64,000 bases of DNA from Hermatobates lingyangjiaoensis (GCA_026182355.1 JAPFBL010000224.1:255001-319000); one strand, 5' to 3'. Positions 11,491 through 24,240 are shown, numbered from the stretch's first letter. The notes: generated by a model not told the origin, from the letters alone. Translations and numbers: made by a program.

Positions 11491-12236
11491 TAATTAATAC
11501 GTAATAAATTATTATTATTATTATTATTATTATGGTCTTTTGTGGAGATAAAATATTGTAAGCGACTCGAGAACAATGACTTGTTATTCCCTCTCGTAGT
11601 TATCTCCCTCGTAACTTCTAAATATTTATAGCGTTGCATCGGTAATGAACTAAAACACTCGGAAAATAATATACCTCATTATTCCCTAGGTGCATAAATA
11701 TCTATTTTTTTTTTTCATTCCACTAGATGAAAAAACCTATGCTCAAAAGAAAAAAAAGCATTTGTATACATTTTTTTTTAAATTACTTTATAACTTAAGG
11801 TTTTTAGCATTAACTGGGTTATATGAAAAATTATAGTTAATATTGAGGATTGGCTTAATTATTGGAAAGTGTAAGACATGTTTATAAATGACCTCTACTC
11901 ATTATCCTTGGGCATTGCTTAGTGAGCCGGAGAGATCGAATGATCTCCCTATGTGATCCAGGTGTTTGCTTCAGGTTTTCGTTTATTTTAAATGGACAGA
12001 AGTTATCACCATATATTATCTTGGTGAGTATTGAAAACCTCCCAACTTTATTATTCATTAATAAACTTCATATATTGTTAAATAACGCCCCCCCATATTT
12101 AGTTTGGATCTGTTTCCTATATAATTTCTCCATTTTCCGAAATTCGTTCCTCGTCTCTTCGTTAAAACTATAAAGCTTATCACCTATAATTACCAATGAA
12201 CTCATTAATAATGAGTATATTATGGTTTAGTGAGTT
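11491..12236. other. AT-rich intergenic stretch, nothing recognised
   Basis: A (ATT)n run at about 11505-11533 and AT-rich DNA. The 83-aa frame at 11922 has no family resemblance and no splice context. Confidence 0.5.
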
Positions 12237-12545
12237 TATATATATAAGGTGGAGTTGTATAGGAAAGTTGATTTAGTCATCCATCTTGAATCAGGGAGCA
12301 TTTTGGGATATTAAAGGTGAGATGGTTAGAGGTGGTCTGTTAGTTTTATTCAACCATCCTACCTTAATATCCCCTAAATTATTTAGGGGTGAGAATTAAA
12401 TAAACTTTCCTGTACAACTCCACCTTGTATATATAAACTCACTAACCCACTAATTTATTCATTATTATCCTGATGATGAATGTGGTACATTCGAAACATG
12501 ACGATTACACGTACTGATGTAAAACTTATTTACATGAATTGCTAA
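12237..12545 (+). mobile_element. PLE-derived inverted repeat with hammerhead-like tail
   Basis: The arms ATAAGGTGGAGTTGTA (12246) and TACAACTCCACCTTG (12411) face each other. To the right, 12469-12503 has CTGATGA, stem II GAATG/CATTC and GAAACATGA. The expected U at the cleavage side is A, so it is probably inactive. Confidence 0.55.
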
Positions 12546-13682
12546 TTTTCAGCAAATAAATACCATTTCTACACCTACATGAATATTTAAGCACCCATAT
12601 AACGTAATAAAAATAGCCTTGTTCACATCACTTCTATAACTAATAAATATACAAAATCACTTTGACTAAAAAATACGCTTAAAAAATCCCCAGTGTGTAT
12701 TAGTATTGATCCCCAAACATTTTATCTTAAATTTCTCATCTCAAAGACTGACAGAGAGTGAAACCACCATTATGATGACGAAAAAATAATTATTTAAGAA
12801 AAGAATAATTTTTTCAATAGTCATTTTTAAGAGATCTTAATTTTCTACATTATCATTGTTCTTTAACATTTCATTCGTTTATTTATTTCATTTTCTCAAT
12901 AACTAAGCAGCCTTAGATGTCTTTATATTTGTAACCTTCATTTCTCTGAAAATCGTAAATACATTTGACTAATTTTGCTATTAATCTTTCTTTTCTATTG
13001 ATTCATATAACTTTCTTAAAATTTATATTTCGTATTCAGCAAAGCCTATTACTTTAATCTATTCCTATAAAACGACGTTGATATTTAGTTCTGCATTATG
13101 AAATAGTTTTATTTTTAATTCCTGTTGAAATTGGCTTAAACTACTATTCATAATAATTATGATAAATATACCCTACTTATATTAAATCATTTTCTGTTGA
13201 GTTTCTGCTCTTTAGAAAATTAAATCCAGTCGGTTGCAGTTTAATAAACGCAACAAAATAACATACTTAGCAAGATAAGTTATAATATTCGAAACTTACA
13301 AATGTTTTACTTTTTTATAATACATCATTTCCTTTGTTTTATCCATATTTTGCAATAATAATACCATTTATTAGATAAGACGTAAAAAAGTTTTATCTGA
13401 AAGTGTAAACAAAATATATTACTTTTATAATCCGATAATATTTGGATTATTATTTTCTGACATAAAATATTAAATTTAATGGTATTTTATATTTCAAAAT
13501 AGTAAAATGAGCCAATAATCTTTTTTAGAAGTAATTATAATATAAATACCAATTTTTTTTCATTAATCTATTTTCAATCTACAACTTTTAAATCTAGCAA
13601 CTGAAATTTGTTGGAATTTACTAATTGCTCATATAAGATACTGATTTAACTATTTACAGGTGTTCAATGATGATATTCATTT

Positions 13683-13941
13683 GAGCCGCTTATTTTGAAA
13701 GTGGCCTAATTCCATTTATGTTAAAATCGAGATATTTAAGGGTTTGCGTTTTACAAAATTTAAAAATATTGTCATTTTATTTATCAACTAATTTTTGTTA
13801 TAAAAATTCTTAGTAATTTTAAATAAATTTTGTACAATTTGCTGCAAAAGGTAAAGATAACGTAAAAATGTAATTATTTAAATAGCTAGCTAAATTTTTT
13901 TGGAAAATGGAATTAGACTTTCAAAATAATCGGCTCATTTT
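13683..13941. mobile_element. MITE with long terminal inverted repeats, copy 1
   Basis: It starts TGAGCCGCTTATTTTGAAAG and ends with the inverted CTTTCAAAATAATCGGCTCA. The interior is nearly identical to the copy at 17670-17937. Length is about 258 bp with no coding capacity. Confidence 0.8.
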
Positions 13942-14154
13942 TCAATATTTTTCGTAACACATATTAAACTGTTTCAATAATTTGTTGGAACAGGAAATCA
14001 AAAAATTAAATTTAATAATATTTTTAAAAAAAAAAGTTGGATAAATAGCTCTATTTGTCTATTTGGATAATTATATTTACATTTCTGTGATTTTTATGAA
14101 ATAATGCAATAAATTGCACAAATTATTATCTAATCTGTGACTGAGGATTACTAA

Positions 14155-14400
14155 TCAGAAATAGGATATGAACACACTTACTGACATTAATTTTCGCATG
14201 AACCGTCATCAGGAGAGTTGAGATACGGACACCAAACGCACTGGCGAAGTGACGAATCTCCAACCGTCTTTTCGCGAGTGGGTTTGGTGTCCCTATCTCA
14301 ACTCTCCTGATGACGGTTCAAGCGAAAATTAGAGACAGTATGTGTATTCGTATCTTATTTCTATGTTTATAGATTACTGTGAAACGTTTGTTATCCTCTT
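14155..14400. mobile_element. PLE terminal fold-back, 'ACGGTTCAA' family
   Basis: The arms at about 14160-14225 and 14295-14370 are inverted. On the + strand CTGATGA (14307-14313) is followed by a 3-4-bp hairpin and GAAAATTAG. Relatives lie at 58015-58140 and 58480-58740. Confidence 0.6.
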
Positions 14401-14435
14401 TGGATCGTATCCTGTTGACTATATATATATATATA

Positions 14436-14690
14436 TGATGTAATTTTTTTGAGGTTTGAGGTCCAATGATTTTAAACTAGTCCTTTTGCCGATGTTTCGA
14501 CATATATTTATGTCATCTTAAGGGCTACAACATGATTGTTTTACAATTAGCACTACTATTTGGTAATTGTAAAACAATCATGTTGTAGCCCTGAAGATGA
14601 CATAAATATATGTCGAAACGTCGGCAAAAGGACTAGTTTAAAATCATTGGACCTCAAACCTCAAAAAAATCACATCATATAAATATTGGG
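14436..14690. mobile_element. PLE palindrome, 'GACATAAATATATGTC' family, copy 1
   Basis: A near-perfect inverted repeat centred near 14560, flanked by TA repeats. The left-arm core is mutated (CTTAAGA) and the right arm is intact. Copies occur at 16978-17580 and 60175-60425. Confidence 0.75.
14590..14624 (+). ncRNA. Minimal hammerhead ribozyme motif
   Basis: CTGAAGA at 14591-14597, a 6-bp stem II GACATA/TATGTC, GAAA at 14615-14618 and GTC at 14620-14622. Stem III is reduced to almost nothing. Confidence 0.6.
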
Positions 14691-14850
14691 TCAAGAAAAC
14701 AAATCATGATATATATATATATGCTTTTAAAAACTGGATGTCTGTTTCCACTTGGTTCAATTTCGTCATATATTTTTCCAAATTTCGAATTTTTTTCTTT
14801 AATTCAGAGCTCAACTTAAAAATTAAATCACCATTTTTTAATTTATTATT

Positions 14851-14885
14851 GGACATGTTTCGGTGTTACATCCACCATCTTCAGC
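14851..14885 (-). ncRNA. Hammerhead motif downstream of a PLE GIY-YIG ORF
   Basis: On the - strand: CTGAAGA (14884-14878), stem II GGTG/CACC, GAAA, AC-AT-GTC. It lies about 90 bases downstream of the GIY-YIG frame on the same strand, the position expected of a PLE 3' terminal repeat. Confidence 0.7.
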
Positions 14886-14974
14886 AAACACAATTAAAAC
14901 TACACTTAACAAATTAATCTAATACTTAAAATTACATTGCAATAATAAACAATAAATGAACAGGTTAACAAAGG

Positions 14975-15454
14975 TTACACATCCAGGTTTGGGGTTGTCA
15001 GTGTTGGCATAACCAGCCCTAGGTTTCCAAACAAGCGCAACTGGTTGGTAAAGTTATCTTTTTGATCGTTCATACTTGGAGCTTTTTCCAGTATGTACAG
15101 CGCTTCTAGTATCCTGAGCTTTTTTCCGTCCTTTTCCGTTGCTATTATTCTACTGTTATTAACCATAGTTTCCCTTGAAATTTTTGTTTGGTGTATCTTT
15201 TGGAAGTGTTCTTTAGGTGCTCCTGAAACCAGATGCATTGTCAGACTCCTGGAAAGGGTAATAATCGTTGATCCTATATATGAGTAATTTAGGAATTCAC
15301 AGTTTCCCAGTGGACATTGAAACTCATATACTAGGTTCGTTTGTTTCAGTGGCTGTTTCTTCTCATGCTGGTTCCTTATAATCAGTTGCGTAGTAGTTTT
15401 GTTCTTATAGAAAATAATACGCTGGATCCTGCTAAAATCCTTAAAGCAAAACAA
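14975..15454 (-). pseudogene. Penelope-like element, C-terminal GIY-YIG endonuclease segment
   Basis: A 159-residue open frame on the - strand. It carries VYEF at the GIY position, NYSYIGST at the YIG position, the R and H of SRSLTMH, and the Glu of RILEALYIL: all the core residues of the GIY-YIG nickase that PLE proteins carry after their reverse transcriptase. The reverse transcriptase is absent, so the copy is 5'-truncated. It is followed on the same strand by a hammerhead at 14885-14851. This segment is uninterrupted, but the element cannot encode a full protein. Confidence 0.85.
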
Positions 15455-15597
15455 CAGGTCTTCATTAGATCACAGTTAAACTGGTAAATATGAACTCTCA
15501 GTTGGAGTATCACTCTGTCCAGTTGTTTTGGTTAAATGATCTTAGTCCCATTTCCTATTTTCTTTCTGTCGTTTAGTGGCTGATATATATATATATA

Positions 15598-15855
15598 TAC
15601 ATACTTAAAATAAACTGTGACACATAGAAAGAAACATAACAAAGACTTACTTTTAATATTTCGACCGATATGGTGGTGTCCTCAGGAGAAGAAGTGAATT
15701 GACGGAAGGACTCAAGTTGACAGACCAGTTGATTGTCCTCCCTCCGTCAATTCACTTTTCCTGAGGACGACTGCCATAGCTGTCGAAATATTGAAAAATA
15801 AGTCTTTGTTATGTTTCTTTCTATGTGTCACAATTTATTTTAAGTGTATCTGTCC
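15598..15855. mobile_element. PLE terminal fold-back, 'AAGTCTTTGTTATG' family
   Basis: The arms at 15610-15700 and 15755-15845 are inverted and end in CACATAGAAAGAAAC and its complement. On the + strand near 15764: CTGAGGA, a GAC/GTC stem, then GAAATATTG. The - strand arm has the same arrangement. Confidence 0.65.
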
Positions 15856-16224
15856 TGCCGGACCGTTTTTCGTTTATAGTTGTATGCATATATATATATT
15901 TATTTCTATAAGAAGTTGTCCGAATATATGATTAGCTGAGTTCTTGACCAATAGGAATGAAGTTTTTCAGGTCAATCTGAATCCAGGTATGCATGCGGCT
16001 GTTGAAAGGTCCCAGTTACTCGCTTCCCTGGGAAGTCTGTTATTCTGCCACTGGGTGTAGAGGTTGCAAAGTCCCTCTTTAAAATTAGAGTATTGACAGA
16101 AAACATGAGCTTCACCTTGAAATGAACTCCTGAGTTCATTTCAATCGTTTTTTTTTGAAACGTCGGCTTAAAGGTGTTGTATTTTTGAAGCTAGACCAAA
16201 CTTCGATAAAAAAGAAAAATAGTG

Positions 16225-16430
16225 TTATATATACATAACAGTTCAAAATTGAAGATAGGTAGCACACAAAGTAAAGAAACACACTTACAAACTCAAATTT
16301 TCACCTGAAGACGGATTGCCCGAAAATTTGAGTTTGTAAGTGTGTTTCTTTACTTTGAGTGCTACCTATCTTCAATTTTGAACTGTTATTGTGTCCAGTT
16401 TGGATCGTCTTTCCGTTTATCAAGTGAAGT
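16225..16430. mobile_element. PLE terminal fold-back, 'GGAAAGACGATCC' family
   Basis: The left arm reads GAAGATAGGTAGCACAC and CTCAAATTTTC, and the right arm is its complement, ending TTTGGATCGTCTTTCC, followed by a TA repeat. On the + strand CTGAAGA, CGG/CCG, GAAAATTTG near 16305. Confidence 0.65.
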
Positions 16431-16462
<32 letters not shown>

Positions 16463-16977
16463 CAGGAAAAAAAGACTTACAATGCTGTTATAAAAGACAG
16501 GGGGGTAGGCCATACTACATATTAAGAAGCACTGGTTTACTGTAACAATGTTCCAAGGTCCTCTAACTCCATTCAACTTTGGCAAAATCACATCATCCCG
16601 AAATACCATTCATTTATACATCATCCAGCCAATCAAATATTATTATATGTGTATAATGTTACTGTGATTTGAAATGAACGCATAAGTGAAATCTTTCTTT
16701 AGTATATTTGATGGCATTGCCAATATTTTATCACTCAAAGTACATTTTTAATTCACTTGTGATATAGGTTTCTAAAATAAATAACTTTTTTAATCTATCG
16801 ATATGATTTCGATTAATAGGAAAGCCAATAATATGTTAATCATCCATTTTGTATTTTCAATTTTTGAACTATGTACAGGTTGAACCTCCCTAATCCGGCA
16901 CCACCGGATCTTAGACTTGCCGGACATGGAAAATTCCGAACTATAGGTGGTCCTCAAAAACCCTATATATATATATA

Positions 16978-17590
16978 TATAATGTAATTTTTTGAGAGTT
17001 GAGGTCTAATGATTTTAAACTAGTCCTTTTGCCGACGTTTGGACATATATTTATGTCATCTTCAGGGCTACAACATGATTGTTTTACAATTAGCACTACT
17101 ATTACTACTATTTGGTTATTTATTATATTTTAATATGTACAGTAACAGAGAGGAATTTATTAATAAATCAGTTATTTCGACTATGGATTTAATGTAAATA
17201 GGTATGCAGCATTTAAATAGGTATGCAGGCAGCATTTAAATGTAAATAGGTATGCTGCAACATAAACAGATTTCCAAGGTAATCAAATAGTGATCTCTAT
17301 ACTTATGAAATAATTCTAAAGCAATAGAACTATTATAACAATATCCTTATGTCAATGTATAAAAAAAAATCCATAGTTGAAATAACTGATTTATTAATAA
17401 ATTCCTCTCTTTTACTGTACATATTAAAATGTAATAAATAACCAAATAGTAGTAATAGTAATGCTAATTGTAAAACAATCATGTTGTAGCCCTGAAGGTG
17501 ACATAAATATATGTCGAAACGTCGGCAAAAGGACTAGTTTAAAATCATTAGACCTCAACTCTCAAAAAATTACATCATATAAAAATTGGG
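16978..17590. mobile_element. PLE palindrome, 'GACATAAATATATGTC' family, long-arm copy
   Basis: Inverted arms of more than 200 bases flank a centre with a tandem AATAGGTATGCAGCAT motif (about 17195-17260). Both hammerhead cores carry one disabling change (CAAA on the - strand arm, CTGAAGG on the + strand arm). Confidence 0.75.
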
Positions 17591-17669
17591 TCAAAACAAA
17601 TCATGATATATATTCATATATGTAGTTATCTACATTGTGCTGAACAAGTGTAGCTGTAACATTGTTTTG

Positions 17670-17937
17670 ATATATGAGCCGCTTATTTTGAAAGTGGCCT
17701 AATTCCATTTATGTTAAAATCGAGATATTTAAGGGTTTGCGTTTTACAAAATTTAAAAATATTGTCATTTTATTTATCAACTAATTTTTGTTATAAAAAT
17801 TCTTAGTAATTTTAAACAAATTTTGTACAATTTGCTGCAAAAGGTAAAGATAACGTAAAAATGTAATTATTTAAATAGCTAGCTAAATTTTTTTGGAAAA
17901 TGGAATTAGGCCACTTTCAAAATAAACGGCTCATATA
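17670..17937. mobile_element. MITE with long terminal inverted repeats, copy 2
   Basis: TGAGCCGCTTATTTTGAAAG at the left and the inverted TTTCAAAATAAACGGCTCA at the right, in a TA-rich flank that is compatible with a TA target duplication. Nearly identical to 13683-13941. Confidence 0.85.
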
Positions 17938-17939
17938 TA

Positions 17940-20900
17940 TAGTTGAATTACATGAAAATGTACGTTCAGAAGTATATAAAAAAAATATTGAAAGAAAACT
18001 TATAAGACAAGTGGATAAACTGAAAAGAAAACAATCTAGAATACATCATGACCAGTAATTGCTACAGAATTATATAGCATTACGAAATAGTTACAGTATT
18101 GTAGCAGAGCAACAATGATGATCACCTGAAGTAAGGAAAATATTAAAATAAGACGAGGAAAATGAAACAAAAATTAAGAGTGCACAAGATATGCAGTAAG
18201 ACTACAGATTTAAGAATATGATTAAATTAAAAAAAAGAATAAAAGTAATGAAAGTGAGTACATTGAATAGAAAATTAAACAATAAAAAATATATATATAT
18301 GTACACTTACGTCACTACCATGGCTTGGGAACCCAGCACAGGTACATTGAGCTGCTGTCACTCCATGTTACATTACAATTAAAAATGTGGCCGGATTAAG
18401 AAGGTTCAACGTGTCATTTTTTTTTAAACAGTCTACAATAAAAAAAAAATATTAAAAATAAATATTTTCTCAACTTTATTATGGTTACTATCGCATTGGG
18501 GTGAGTTCCTTTGTATACCTTTTTTTTTAAGGCTTAGTTCAAAAGTTAGTTGATAATTAAATTTACAAATTTGTGTCAAAAGATTTTTAAAAAGGGATGC
18601 TTTTATACCTTGGTGATTATAAGTCGACAGAAAAGTCATTATAGAAGGTTTTAATATGGTGCATTTTATGTTTACAATTTTTGATAAAAAAAAAAAAAGT
18701 ATTTTAGTGAAAATATGAAAATTTCCAAACATTTTCTATAGGTTGTTAAAATATTTTATTTCTGATGCAGTTTGAATGTCAATCATTGTGGTTTTTTTCA
18801 CTTATTGTGTTAAATCTTTTAGAATTAAATCATGATTTGGATTCTATTATAACATTTTTTTTAAGTTATTTTCTATACTTGTTTGAAAACTTTTGAAAAA
18901 TTTAACAGTCAGTGTTAATCATCTCCTACCTTCCTTCACATTTGTCGTTTTCTGTAGAACATCTGAATGTTTTAAGAACTTTATAAGCATTGTCGATTAA
19001 ACCCAAATAAATAGAGTAGGAACAGAATTTTTCAGTATCTGGAACTGGTATACTTCAATTGTTGAGTTAATAATAATATTCAATTTTTAATTGTATTCAT
19101 ACAGCTCTAACTTTTATATGATATGTATGTCTATTACTTCTTATTAATTTGTAATATTTCTTTTTTAATTGCTGTACATAATTATTATTTGAATATTTGA
19201 TTAATTTTTATAAAAGAATGTAATAGTCATCTGTTTCATACTAATCACACACCGAATCAAAATAACACGAGTGTTCACGTGTTTAAAATTATAATAACCA
19301 AGTTTAAGAATTGTGCAAAGCCTTTCTTGTCAGGTTATTGCAAATAAAATTGAATTTTTTTTTCTGTTAATATCATGTATAGAAAACTCATTTCAGTTTT
19401 TTGATAGAATTAAAATTTATTCCTTTTTAAAAGTCTTCCTTTAATAGTTAGCCTTAATTAGTGATAAAAGTATATTGTTTAGAAATAAGTTTGTATAAAA
19501 AAAAAAATTGTATGGTTTTTTTTTTATGTTTCCAAAGCAAGAAACAAAATCTTGTCTGTTTTTATCAAAAAGAAAAAAAAAAGAACGAAAAAAATATTGG
19601 GGCTGTAATATTACAAATAATTGTTATAGCGCGTAGAAGAAACGTTACATATGTCTGATTTTATGTTTAACCGAATGTTCCTCTCTGGATCGCCTTCAGA
19701 TATCGCCCTTTTTCAAAAACTGCCCACCTCCCCTCATTTTAGTTCTATTGTTTGTGACAATTGATAGGCAATTATTCAATTCTACATTTAATATAATGAT
19801 ATTTTGAAATGGTGTATTAATATATACCATTGATCGAATGAGCTTACAGTTGTATAATTTTAATATATATATAAAAAAAAAATTAAGCATACATAACCAT
19901 CTTTCTAAAATTAGTTCTTGAGGAAAAAATATTTGTGAGTCCAAGTAGAAAGTCCTGAAGTATTTTTTTTTCTATTTTAAAAAAAAAAACAAAGTTGTAT
20001 TGTGTCAAAACATTCTACATTATAATTTTTAAATTATATACATAAATATATACATATACATAAATATAATAAAAATATATTTCAGATTAATGTTTTTAAA
20101 AAGTTACAAGACATGTATCATAGTATTAATTGTTGCATCATTTGAATTTTTGTATAAAATCTCTACTTTTCAACTTGAAAATGTAAAATGTAATTTTAAG
20201 GATATTCATTTTCAATGTTTCAAGTTTTTCTATAGGTAAAAAAAAAAAACTGTTAGTACGATAAGGGTAGAAAATTCTGGTTATAGAATGTATAATATAA
20301 GGTATTTATAGATCTTCTATCAGAATGTTATCTTTAAATTTTTTGAAAAATAATCGGCCTATTGAATAAATGTGAGTAGTGGACTCAATAAATGAGGGAA
20401 GATTTTTATTTAGCAGTCTTGTGTTTTATATATTTTTTTTATTATTATTATTAATAATACTATTTGTTTAATTAATATTTTTTATCACTAAGTGGTAAAA
20501 TTTTAAAACAGAAGAATATTTAAATTATTAGTTTTTACTATAAAACAAAAAAAAAATTGTGGGTTACAGTAGTTTTTATATTAATTGAGTACTTGTTTGA
20601 AAGGCCTAATTTGTATTAATGTGTACCACGATACTCTTCCCTGCCCCCCTCCCCCCTCCTTCCAAATGGTGTTTAAAACTTGGATTTGTTTTATTATATG
20701 TTTGCATGAGAGTGTGAGATATTTCTTTTTTTATTTAGTTGAATGTGAGAGTGTATGTTTATAGATATATTCCCAAATTTATCTTTAAATTTAATTTTCT
20801 TTTTTTTTTATATTTTATTTAATAAATGTGATTTTGATGGTAGTATGCACCATTAATTATACAATTTAAAAAAAAATATATTCTAAATCCTTTTTTAGAA

Positions 20901-21580
20901 TTTCTTTTTTTTTGTGCGTTTGAATTATATTGGTGCATTAGATATTAAAATATTGTTACAGCATAAGATTTACCATATTGTGTAAATACCATAGAGTTGA
21001 CCTCGCCTTTGAACGTGATTTGTGGCATAATTTTATGAAATCATAATTGTTACCAACTTACTCATTCTTAAAGAGATTACCAGTACTCTGTAATATTTTT
21101 TATTTTATTTTATATTGCTTATTGGATATTACTAGAAAAGTGGCAGATTTATTTTTTTCATCCACAATTCAAATAATTTTATATGCAAAAATTATATTGC
21201 TTTAAAAAAAAAAATTAAAAATTGTATAAATTTACAATTTATTATATTGTACATTATAATGTATTGACACAGTAAGAAGCATAAAGCCATTGTTTCAAAC
21301 CTGTTTGTTTTTTTGACAAAAAAAAATTAAAAATAAAAAATAATTTAAAAGCAAATCATGTTCTCAAAATGACAGTCACTTGAGGAGTAAACGTTAGATT
21401 TTGCGACTGTGCTTGTGTTTTATGCATAGAGTCGTTTTATTAAATATATATATAAAACCTTCGTACCTGATTGGATATCCATTTGAAAATATCGTTATGA
21501 GATCTGTTAAAACGTCCAGTTCTTTACTATACTTTCAAATAAAACTATCATATTTCTCATATGGTTATTGACCTATTTTT
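17940..21580. other. AT-rich intergenic stretch, no recognisable gene
   Basis: Poly(A)/poly(T) runs and short TA repeats. Short frames here lack splice sites and family resemblance. It could include unrecognised untranslated sequence of a neighbour. Confidence 0.5.
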
Positions 21581-21588
21581 TTTCTTTT

Positions 21589-22453
21589 GGAGTTTACATA
21601 TAGATGATTGGATGTGGAAAACCAAGGACATTGTGACAAACTATCAGTATTAATTTTGTATTCTATAACAATCACAACAAAGATTTTGGAGTTTACATAT
21701 AGATGATTGGATGTGGAAAACCAAGGAGATTGTGGCAAACTATCAGTATTAATTTTGTATTCTATAACAATCACAACAAAGATTTAGGAGTTTACATATT
21801 GATGATTGGATGTGGAAAACCAAGGACATTGTGACAAACTATCAGTATTAATTTTGTATTCTATAACAATCACAACAAAGATTTTGGAGTTTACATATTG
21901 ATGATTGGATGTGGAAAACCAAGGACATTGTGACAAACTATCAGTATTAATTTTGTATTCTATAACAATCCCAACAAAGATTTTGGAGTTTACATATTGA
22001 TGATTGGATGTGGAAAACCAAGGACATTGTGACAAACTATCAGTATTAATTTTGTATTCTATAACAATCACAACAAAGATTTAGGAGTTTACATATTGAT
22101 GATTGGATGTGGAAAACCAAGGAGATGGTGGCAAACTATCAGTATTAATTTTGTATTCTATAACAATCACAACAAAGATTTTGGAGTTTACATATTGATG
22201 ATTGGATGTGGAAAACCAAGGACATTGTGACAAACTATCAGTATTAATTTTGTATTCTATAACAATCACAACAAAGATTTAGGAGTTTACATATAGATGA
22301 TTGGATGTGGAAAACCAAGGAGATTGTGGCAAACTATCAGTATTAATTTTGTATTCTATAACAATCACAACAAAGATTTTGGAGTTTACATATTGATGAT
22401 TGGATGTGGAAAACCAAGGACATTGTGACAAACTATCAGTATTAATTTTGTAT
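21589..22453. repeat. Tandem array, 99-bp unit, nine copies
   Basis: GGAGTTTACATAT begins units at 21589, 21688, 21787, 21886, 21985, 22084, 22183, 22282 and 22381 (the last partial). Copies differ at a few sites, such as ATTGA/ATAGA, ACATTGTG/AGATTGTG and TTTTGG/TTTAGG. Because 99 is divisible by three, a repeating - strand peptide stays open across copies. That is a length effect and not evidence of coding. Confidence 0.97.
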
Positions 22454-22574
22454 TAATACAGTATAAATATTTATTTTTAGGTAAATGAAAAGTGTAACTA
22501 TGAAATAATTCCATTTCATTTTTCAACCTGATGTCAAAATGGAACAGATGACTTATACGGGCCCCAGAGTTTAA

Positions 22575-22730
22575 ATGGCTGTCCGCCATACCCCCACCCT
22601 ACCTCTCGTAGTCTGATAAGAGCATGTGACTTCGTACGTGGCACTGACGTCACGTGACATGACGTCAGGTGCCATTGGTGACGTCACGATCAGACTACAA
22701 GAAGTAGAGAAAGGGTATGGCGGTAATTTT
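22575..22730. repeat. Imperfect palindrome with CRE-like TGACGTCA sites
   Basis: The ends GCCATACCC and GGGTATGGC, plus internal GTAGTCTGAT and ATCAGACTAC, form an inverted repeat. The centre holds TGACGTCA-type octamers near 22646, 22661 and 22678. It could be a small fold-back transposon. GC content is well above the surroundings. Confidence 0.6.
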
Positions 22731-22859
22731 TAAAAAAATGATAGACTTAAAAACTGACCAAACTTACTGCGAGCAGAAGCAGCTGGAATTTCCGACTGAG
22801 CCAGGAAGGGAGTTGTTTGGATAAGAGTCGTAGATTGACCGGCCTATTAAATATATTGT

Positions 22860-23590
22860 AGAAATTGTAATAGATCGATTTTAATTTCGAAAACGAATGA
22901 TTAATTAATGAATATTTATTGACCTATCTGGAACTTTAGAATAGTATCAAGCGATTGTTGAGGTGGTCATAAGGCAGCCAATCATACAGAACTCGGAAAT
23001 GATATTACTCCCCCGCTCTAATACTTATCGTAATCACAGAGGTACTTTACAATTAAATGTTTGCCTTTCCCAAAAGCTGAACTTTAAAGCTCATACAAAT
23101 TATGAACAAGTTGATCTCTACTCTGCAATTTTAAGTTTAGTTTAGTTAGATGAGTTGTAAGATCCACAAGGAAGCCAAATGCCGAATCCAGTCCTTATTT
23201 TGAAGTTCTGAAACGAATCTTTCTTTCATATCTAAAAATGCAAAAATGTCTTCTATGAGATCATAGAATTGCTTCAGCATTTTACCAGTACTTAACCAAC
23301 GTACTTCACAATAATAAGCAATGGTACATAATCAGCACCCATACCTTGTGAAAATTCTTTGAACTGACGATGGTTAACGGCTATAGACTTCATAAAATTG
23401 ACGCATAGCAGAACAAGACGTACAACTTGATCTGGCACATAAAGTACGTTGGTGGATTGCGCAGTGGTGCTTTTCTTTTCATTATAGAGTGAAATCTCTT
23501 TATTCATTTCAGTAATGAATCCAATTTTACTTCCATCCATCTGAATAAAGGAAATAAGAACAGATATATAGCAAGTATGTATGATAGTCA
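22860..23590 (-). pseudogene. hAT-family transposase remnant (C-terminal part)
   Basis: Read on the - strand this gives a series of segments in the order of the ZBED5/ZMYM6/EPM2AIP1-like hAT transposases: VVRLVLLCVNFMKS, FKEFSQGMGADY, then WLSTGKMLKQFYDL, FAFLDMKERF, DWIRHLASL and TKLNLKLQSRDQLVHNLY. Stops and a frameshift break it. The N-terminal portion continues at 24390-24720 after an inserted LINE piece. Confidence 0.75.
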
Positions 23591-24240
23591 AGCAGCAATT
23601 AAAGCATTGAGCTCAAAATCTTATCAGCTCAAAGATGGTCCTGAACTGCAAAAATAAACTCAATCTCGTGGGTACGAGGAATAGGATCACTCTCTACTGC
23701 GTGTCAGGACATGCAGGAGTAGAGGGGAACGGGAAGAGGAACTTGCAAGAGAAGGTGCTCGGAAACCGCATATTGATCCAGAACCAGATTGTGGTATATG
23801 ACAACACACTATACAAGCACTTAGGAATGAGGATTAGGAAAACAGGAAGAAATACTGGGATTCTCTTTAAGAACACAGACAATCAAAGATACTTCTCAAT
23901 AAGTTTGAGAATAGGCAAATCTTGTATTGTATGGAAAGGAGTAGGAATAATCTAAGAATTTTAACCGGTTTTCTAACGGGTCACTGCTAATTGAATGGGC
24001 ATTATCAATGATGGTTTGTGCAGATTCTGTAAAAAAAAAGAAGAAGAAACACCGTTGCACCTCCTGGCTGACTGTCAAGCCATTTTGCTGTATAGAGCAG
24101 GTGCTTTGGAATATTCAACAAAAGTATCGAACTTTTACAGTTGGACCCAGCAAAAGTGCTGAGCTTCTTGAAAGCGCTAAGGCTAACTGGGGTACTGTAG
24201 CACAGAAAGGGGGGGGGGGGGGGGGAAGTACAATAGTTCT
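23560..24240 (+). pseudogene. LINE fragment, RNase H region and C-terminus
   Basis: On the + strand: DSQAAIKALSS (about 23590), then ITLYCVSGHAGVEGN (about 23690), then LTGFLTGHC (about 23960) and ETPLHLLADCQA (about 24050). These are in the order of the RNase H domain and downstream Cys-rich tail of Jockey/I-type LINEs. Frameshifts and stops show it is dead. It ends at a poly-G run (24210-24225). Confidence 0.75.

Noticed and set aside
21565..22269. Repetitive - strand protein frames of 62-95 aa
   Set aside because: They follow the 99-bp satellite unit, whose length keeps any open frame open. No family, start context or splice sites.
21589..22453. CRISPR array
   Set aside because: Direct tandem units with no unique spacers, in a eukaryotic genome with introns.
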